A stretch of DNA of 64,000 bases from Isoetes taiwanensis (lineage: Eukaryota; Streptophyta; Lycopodiopsida; Isoetales; Isoetaceae). The notes beneath the pieces are model-generated. The model saw only the letters and a program-made list of their open reading frames with translations, had not been told where the DNA came from and searched no databases. This document shows, piece after piece, positions 59,885 to 64,000 of this stretch. Each line of letters starts with the position of its first letter. Positions within the stretch are counted from its first letter, which is position 1. Location of the stretch: assembly GCA_021234155.1 (NCBI GenBank), contig JAJEKV010000020.1:19397018-19461017 (forward strand). Reading direction: 5' to 3'. A program made the translations under genes and the position numbers.

Positions 59885-60793
59885 TTGGCAGCGGAAAGGC
59901 AACGGATTGCAGAGATGGGGACCCGCATGCAGCGGTTAGAAGACGGGCTTCGCTTGGCACACTTTGAGAGGCAACAGGATAAGCAGAGCCTTGCTGACCT
60001 GCGAGCTCGCGTGGGTTCCCTCCTCACCACCATAGAGACTATGGCACGGGACAAGCAGGGTGTTGAGCAGGATACAGTGGCAACTATCTCCCGCCTCAAG
60101 TCAGAAACTGAGGGGTCTGCCACCATAATACGAAATGTTCGAGCCGCCTTCGAAGCCAGCCAGGCAGAGCTAAGAACCCTACAGAGTAGGGCTGAGACAC
60201 AAGATCAGGAGATACAAGAGCTCCGAGCAACCATTACCCAGCAAGGCAGGGGCTTCCATGTCGAGGTCCATGAACAATTACGGCAGTGCACGAATGAGTT
60301 GGCCAAGCAGCAGAGATTTCAACAAGAGCTAGCCTCCCGACTCCAGGCAGTAGAGGCCGCAACACGGGGCCAGACAAGCACACATGCCCCACAGTCCACA
60401 AGTCGCCAAACAGGCAGACAGACACCACCTGCTCCATCTCGCACACCACACCGCCCTTGCTGTGAACAACCCACACACTCCAGACAACAGGCATCACCTG
60501 CTGGGACGGCTAATGTTGCCCCGCGACTCAGTGAGCAGCAGGAGCAAGGCCGCCAATGTCATAATGTGGTGGTACATGGACTCTCGAAGGAGGCAGGAGA
60601 GGATCTCACTAAGCGCATCCAGGATCAGATCCTATCTCGCATGGCATTTCAGACTACAGTGCACATTGTTCGAGCAAACCGCCTTGAATCTCAACGCACA
60701 GATCGCCCGCGCGTTGTCACTTTCACGGTGGCTGATATGGTGCTCGGGGGAGTGGCCTTGCATGGAACAATATTTATTGATATGATCAAGTAA
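59885..60793 (+). pseudogene. LINE ORF1 (coiled coil and RRM)
   Basis: The open frame runs 302 codons. Residues about 1-170 are a long coiled coil rich in Q, E, R and L (RLEDGLRLAHFERQQDKQSL; ELRTLQSRAETQDQEIQELR). A P/T/Q/H-rich linker covers about 175-220. The RRM-like domain starts at about 226 (NVVVHGLSKEAGEDLTKRIQ) and reaches RPRVVTFTVADM. It then runs into foreign sequence and stops at 60793. L1 ORF1p is an RNA chaperone. No clear start codon is visible; the frame is open from its first codon TTG. Confidence 0.8.
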
Positions 60794-61338
60794 GAAAGCC
60801 ATCCAATATGTCTAAGCCTTGATATTATCAAAGAGAGAGCTAAAAATAAACCTTGACCTTTATTTAAAAGCAAAAATGCAAAAAAAAATATTGTTACCTA
60901 TAAATAGAAGGACAATTTCGAGACGTGATATCTCGGCGAAATCGGCGATCCTTACCATGTTGGAAAGCCCTTGAAGCCTAGTTTCCAGATTGGGATTGGT
61001 TGTCTATTGATTCCTTACGGTTTGAAAGTTATGACCAGGAAGGTGCATAGGGGTCTAAGCAGACTGCACAGCTAAATCTGCATCTTCCTACGCTGATGCT
61101 GAGCCTAGCTTTGATCTATAGTATTTTCACTAGTTCTTGCTTGATCATATCATTAGGAGGAGTTCCTGTAACACCAGTGGTTGGTGGCTAGAAAGAGCTT
61201 GTTCTTATACAGTCTTGCAGAGTAGCTTGACTTGGTGGCATCTCTTCTAGTTGGTCCGATTGGGTGGTAAATCGAGTACCCTGTGGTGTTTTACTTTCTA
61301 ATAAGTTGATGAGTTTGCAGGAAGAACAGAGAATTCGT
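60742..61338. other. Interruption of LINE ORF1, about 600 bp
   Basis: Sequence unlike other LINE copies separates the RRM from the C-terminal domain. Similar codons for V-A-D-M flank it on both sides (GTGGCTGATATG at 60729; GTGGCAGACATG at 61341). It includes ATATCTCGGCGAAATCGGCG and TTGGAAAGCCCTTGAAGCC. It could be an inserted small element or a template switch; I cannot define exact ends. Confidence 0.5.
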
Positions 61339-61717
61339 AACAGTGGCAGACATGCGAGTGCGTGAGGCAATTCTGCGTCAGAGTAGGCAATTGAAGGGGA
61401 CTACCCTGTATGTCGACCAGGATCTTACTCCGATGCAACAGGAATCCCGCCGGCAGCAGCTGGCTCAAGACGTCCGGGGGTGCTGCAGGCCTGGTCCGAG
61501 GCAAGCTTCGCATTTTTAGGCCGGCGCATGCTGAGGTCACCGATGCAATGCATCAAGCTGCTGCCACTCCCGCATCGCCACCAGTACCCCTCGCACCTCC
61601 CCCGCTCCCACCGCCCTGCAGAATCGCCGCCAGCGCCGCACACTGATCCCCCTGCAACCGGAACAGATCATCGAGCGTCTACATCAAATGTTAACAAATA
61701 GGAACTGTGCCTCCGGA

Positions 61718-62520
61718 TGGTATCTTGGAACTGTCGGGGCTTCCCTTGGCAGAAAGGGAGAGTCTCAACTCTATTGCACCAAATATGGATCTCATTTTCC
61801 TCATGGAAACATGGGAACATGCAGGGCACTGATTGCCGAACCTCCCAGGCTATCTGCATTTCTCGGTGTTCAATGAGTGCACAGGCAAGCGAGGGCATGG
61901 CGGGGTTGCCTGCTACTATCGTGCAACCTTTATTTCGGTCTCTTTGCATAAAATAGACAGGTACAATCGCTACTTGTGGGTGCGCGTGCAGCATGACAGT
62001 GGCAGCATTCTCTTCATAGCAGCATGCTACTTTCCACATGCCGAGAGCAACTTTTATAACACTCATTCGGATGTGGATGGATTGGAGCCCTATGTCGATC
62101 TATATGATGACATACAACAGCACAAAAAGTTGGGCAAGATTATGTTGCTTGGCAACTTTAATACACGCACAGGAGCCGAGCAGGTCCCAAAATTTGAGCC
62201 CCTGGCAGAGGACGTCTTGCAGTTGAACCTCGCAGAGATGGCTTGGTCAAGGATATCAGACGACAACCATATTTCGTGCTATGGCAGGCAGTTGTTGTTG
62301 CTGGGTAGTATCTTTGACCTGGTTATTTGTAATGGGTGGGCACAATGGCCGTCTTCCAACCGCTGCTCTTGTAGATAGGAGAACCAAGGGGACGGCTCCA
62401 GTGTGGTAGATTATCTGCTGGTTGAGGAACAGGATCTGCACCTGGTTACCCATTTTTCCATTGGAACAGACACTCGGGACGAGGAAGCGGACTCGGACCA
62501 CCAGCCCATGTTCGTGCATC
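61718..62520 (+). pseudogene. LINE ORF2 endonuclease with GDFN changed to GNFN
   Basis: The domain starts MVSWNCRGFPWQKG at about 61718. After a frameshift it continues with GHGGVACYYRATF, ILFIAACYFPHAES, then MLLGNFNTRTG (about 62143) and, after a stop near 62378, ADSDHQPMFVHLHW. The conserved catalytic Asp of L-L-G-D-F-N is Asn here, while the neighbouring copy at 25600 has GDFN. The domain should therefore be inactive even apart from the frame breaks. Confidence 0.82.
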
Positions 62521-62963
62521 TCCATTGGCAAGCTCCCCGTGCATCTACTGGCTCAATACCCCAGGTGCCCCAGCTGCGCCGGGGCTACGACTGTGCAGGG
62601 ACCTATGCCCAACTGCTTGAGCATGACCTGGCAGGACTGCTGCAACTCCCCACACTTCAACAACAATTTGCTCAGCTGACTCACCTGCTTCTGACAGCTG
62701 CTGAAAGATGCTTTGGGAGAGGCCGTTCACGGTGAACCTTGGGCGCTACCACCTTTCCCCGCAACAGATGATTCGATGAAGAGTGTCGGGAGCTCAAACG
62801 CGCACTCTGGCAAGTCACTGATCCCACCTCCCTCCCACAGGCCATCAGTCAATACCGCTCCTTCCTCAAGAACAAGAAAGCCAGATACCTCGCAGAGCAT
62901 CAGCAACAGATGTTTGGTCTCCTGGATCGGCACCCCAAGACATTATAGAGAAGGGCCTTGAGC

Positions 62964-62968
62964 AAGAC
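62964..62968. repeat. Target-site duplication AAGAC (left) of the TRIM
   Basis: AAGAC lies directly before TGTAACG and again at 63704-63708 directly after CGTTACA. Removing one copy and the element restores the LINE reading from LSK to TAQPTGN. Confidence 0.95.
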
Positions 62969-63126
62969 TGTAACGTTCCTAACCGACATGCCGTTAACCA
63001 ACTGGGTAGAACCGTCTAGATGTTTATGAGTAGTCGCTTCTACCCATTTATGCCGGTGTCTCGGGAACGCCCCATAGGCACATTCAAGGTTCGAATACTC
63101 GAGCGGTCTACCATGGGCCCGTTATA
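62969..63126 (-). repeat. TRIM LTR (3' LTR)
   Basis: 158 bp, TGTAACGTTCCTAACCGACA to GGGCCCGTTATA, with few differences from 63546-63703. Confidence 0.93.
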
Positions 63127-63250
63127 GTCTCTCCCACTAGAACTATGCTCGTCCTCGAGCATCCAAGGCTATACCATGTCACAGTGATTACCAAGTCTTT
63201 GCAAATTACCCATGCATATAGGCACCCATGGAGACTCGAACTCGAGACCT

Positions 63251-63262
63251 GCTCTGATACCA
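63251..63262 (-). promoter_or_regulatory. Second, internal primer-binding site in the TRIM
   Basis: GCTCTGATACCA is the exact complement of TGGTATCAGAGC. It is followed two bases later by TGTGACGGGCCTGGCC (63265), which looks like another LTR terminus of a related family. Confidence 0.8.
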
Positions 63263-63462
63263 ACTGTGACGGGCCTGGCCAGTTAATCTCTCAGTAACTG
63301 GGAATCCCATCGATCTCTACCGTTGGATCTACTTAACCTTAGGAAATCAAGAATTGATACATGCATACTTAGGTAAAGAATTTAATCTTTATACATGCTC
63401 TAAGGTCCCAAATAAAATTATTCTTGCCATTACTCAGCAAATACTCCACACAACACCCAAAA

Positions 63463-63494
<32 letters not shown>

Positions 63495-63545
63495 GTCAAG
63501 TTAATTAAACAGCAATCCACACGCATCTACCCTTCTGATACCAAC

Positions 63546-63703
63546 TGTAACGTTCCTAACCGACATGCCCTTAACCAACTGGGTAGAATCGTCTAGACGT
63601 TTATGAGTAGTCGCTTCTACCCATTTATGCCGGTGTCTCGGGAACGCCCTACAGGCACATTCAAGGTTCGAATACTCGAGCGGTCTACCATGGGCCCGTT
63701 ACA
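63546..63703 (-). repeat. TRIM LTR (5' LTR)
   Basis: 158 bp, TGTAACGTTCCTAACCGACA to GGGCCCGTTACA, followed by AAGAC. Confidence 0.95.
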
Positions 63704-64000
63704 AAGACTGCACAGCCCACAGGGAACATCACCTTGGAGCAATGGGTACAGTACTTGCAACAACATTACGACCCGCTCGGGGGCCGGACACCAGTCCCTC
63801 CACAGATAGGCATGGCTCTGGTCATCACAGAGGGGGATGTCATCATGGGCCTACAACGTCTAGCTAATGGGAAGGCAGCAGATTTAGATGGCATGCTGGC
63901 GCAACTTCTGAAATGGGCTGGGCCTCCACTGGTGCCTATCTTCACGGCATTACTCAATAAAGCATTGCAAGAAGGCTTCCCTCCGCAGTGGACCACTAGT

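Larger units (their letters stand above)
62969..63703 (-). mobile_element. 735-bp TRIM retroelement inserted in a LINE
   Basis: Direct LTRs of 158 bp lie at 62969-63126 and 63546-63703, with TG...CA ends (left copy ends ATA). The element reads on the minus strand. A primer-binding site (63532-63543, 10 of 12 bases matching TGGTATCAGAGC) lies two bases from the right LTR, and a purine tract (complement of GTCTCTCCCACT, 63127-63138) lies at the left LTR. The 5-bp AAGAC target duplication is perfect. There is no coding capacity. A second, exact PBS at 63251-63262 suggests a composite element. An (AAT)n microsatellite lies at about 63460-63494. Confidence 0.95.
59885..64000 (+). mobile_element. 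LINE (L1-type) with ORF1 and ORF2, interrupted by a TRIM
   Basis: The longest-preserved LINE start in the window. Order: ORF1 with coiled coil and RRM (59885-60741), a roughly 600-bp interruption, ORF1 C-terminal domain (about 61340-61530), endonuclease (about 61718-62520), the spacer after endonuclease (to 62968), the TRIM insertion (62969-63703), then the RT N-terminal part (63704 to the window edge: KTAQPTGNITLEQWVQYLQQ, LANGKAADLDG, EGFPPQWTTS). The element continues past the window. Its GC content is high compared with the flanks. Confidence 0.9.

Noticed and set aside
63080-63120. tRNA-like T-arm (AAGGTTCGAATACTCG) in the TRIM LTRs
   Set aside because: There is no acceptor stem, D arm or anticodon arm around it, and it lies wholly inside the LTR.

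Overview
The window is nuclear DNA from a land plant with a repeat-rich, AT-rich genome. The evidence is a split gene for the plastid-envelope protein TIC236, plant-type short introns mixed with long introns carrying transposons, remnants of a PPR gene, LTR elements primed by initiator-methionine tRNA (TGGTATCAGAGC), L1-type LINEs and a Helitron helicase. TIC236 is clearly homologous to the flowering-plant protein but divergent in its loops, and gene density is low. A seedless plant such as a fern or lycophyte, or another large-genome lineage, is plausible but not proven. I saw no rRNA, tRNA or CRISPR and no sign of bacterial or organellar DNA.

Layout. 1-4640: a Ty1/copia gag scrap, an unidentified open frame, and a nested gag-only LTR element (1141-4393) inside one copy of a tandem host duplication; the other copy preserves the empty site. 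5009-12857 (+): the C-terminal 931 codons of TIC236 in 12 exons, all phases compatible; one intron holds a LINE fragment. 12.9-24.2 kb: repeats, two foldback elements, a decayed LINE, an unidentified zinc-finger-like relic and a 57-bp tandem array. 24.2-29.1 kb: a long decayed LINE with a TTCC tail, then a 332-bp miniature LTR element. 29.1-47.4 kb: copia and gypsy relics, a broken tRNA pseudouridine synthase (TruA-type) gene, a PPR pseudogene, LINE 3' tails and tandem repeats. 47528-52805 (-): a complete 8-exon AAAP/SLC38-type amino-acid transporter gene predicted at 446 aa. 53.3-64 kb: a hairpin element, a Helitron helicase relic, a truncated LINE and a LINE with ORF1 and ORF2 whose reverse-transcriptase part is interrupted by a 735-bp TRIM element with a clean 5-bp target duplication.

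Only two genes look functional: TIC236 (chloroplast protein import, 5' half not seen here) and the transporter. They are unrelated and convergent. The coherent story is in the mobile DNA: three very small or gag-only LTR elements, two of which share the same 17-bp LTR terminus and therefore may use the same integrase supplied in trans.
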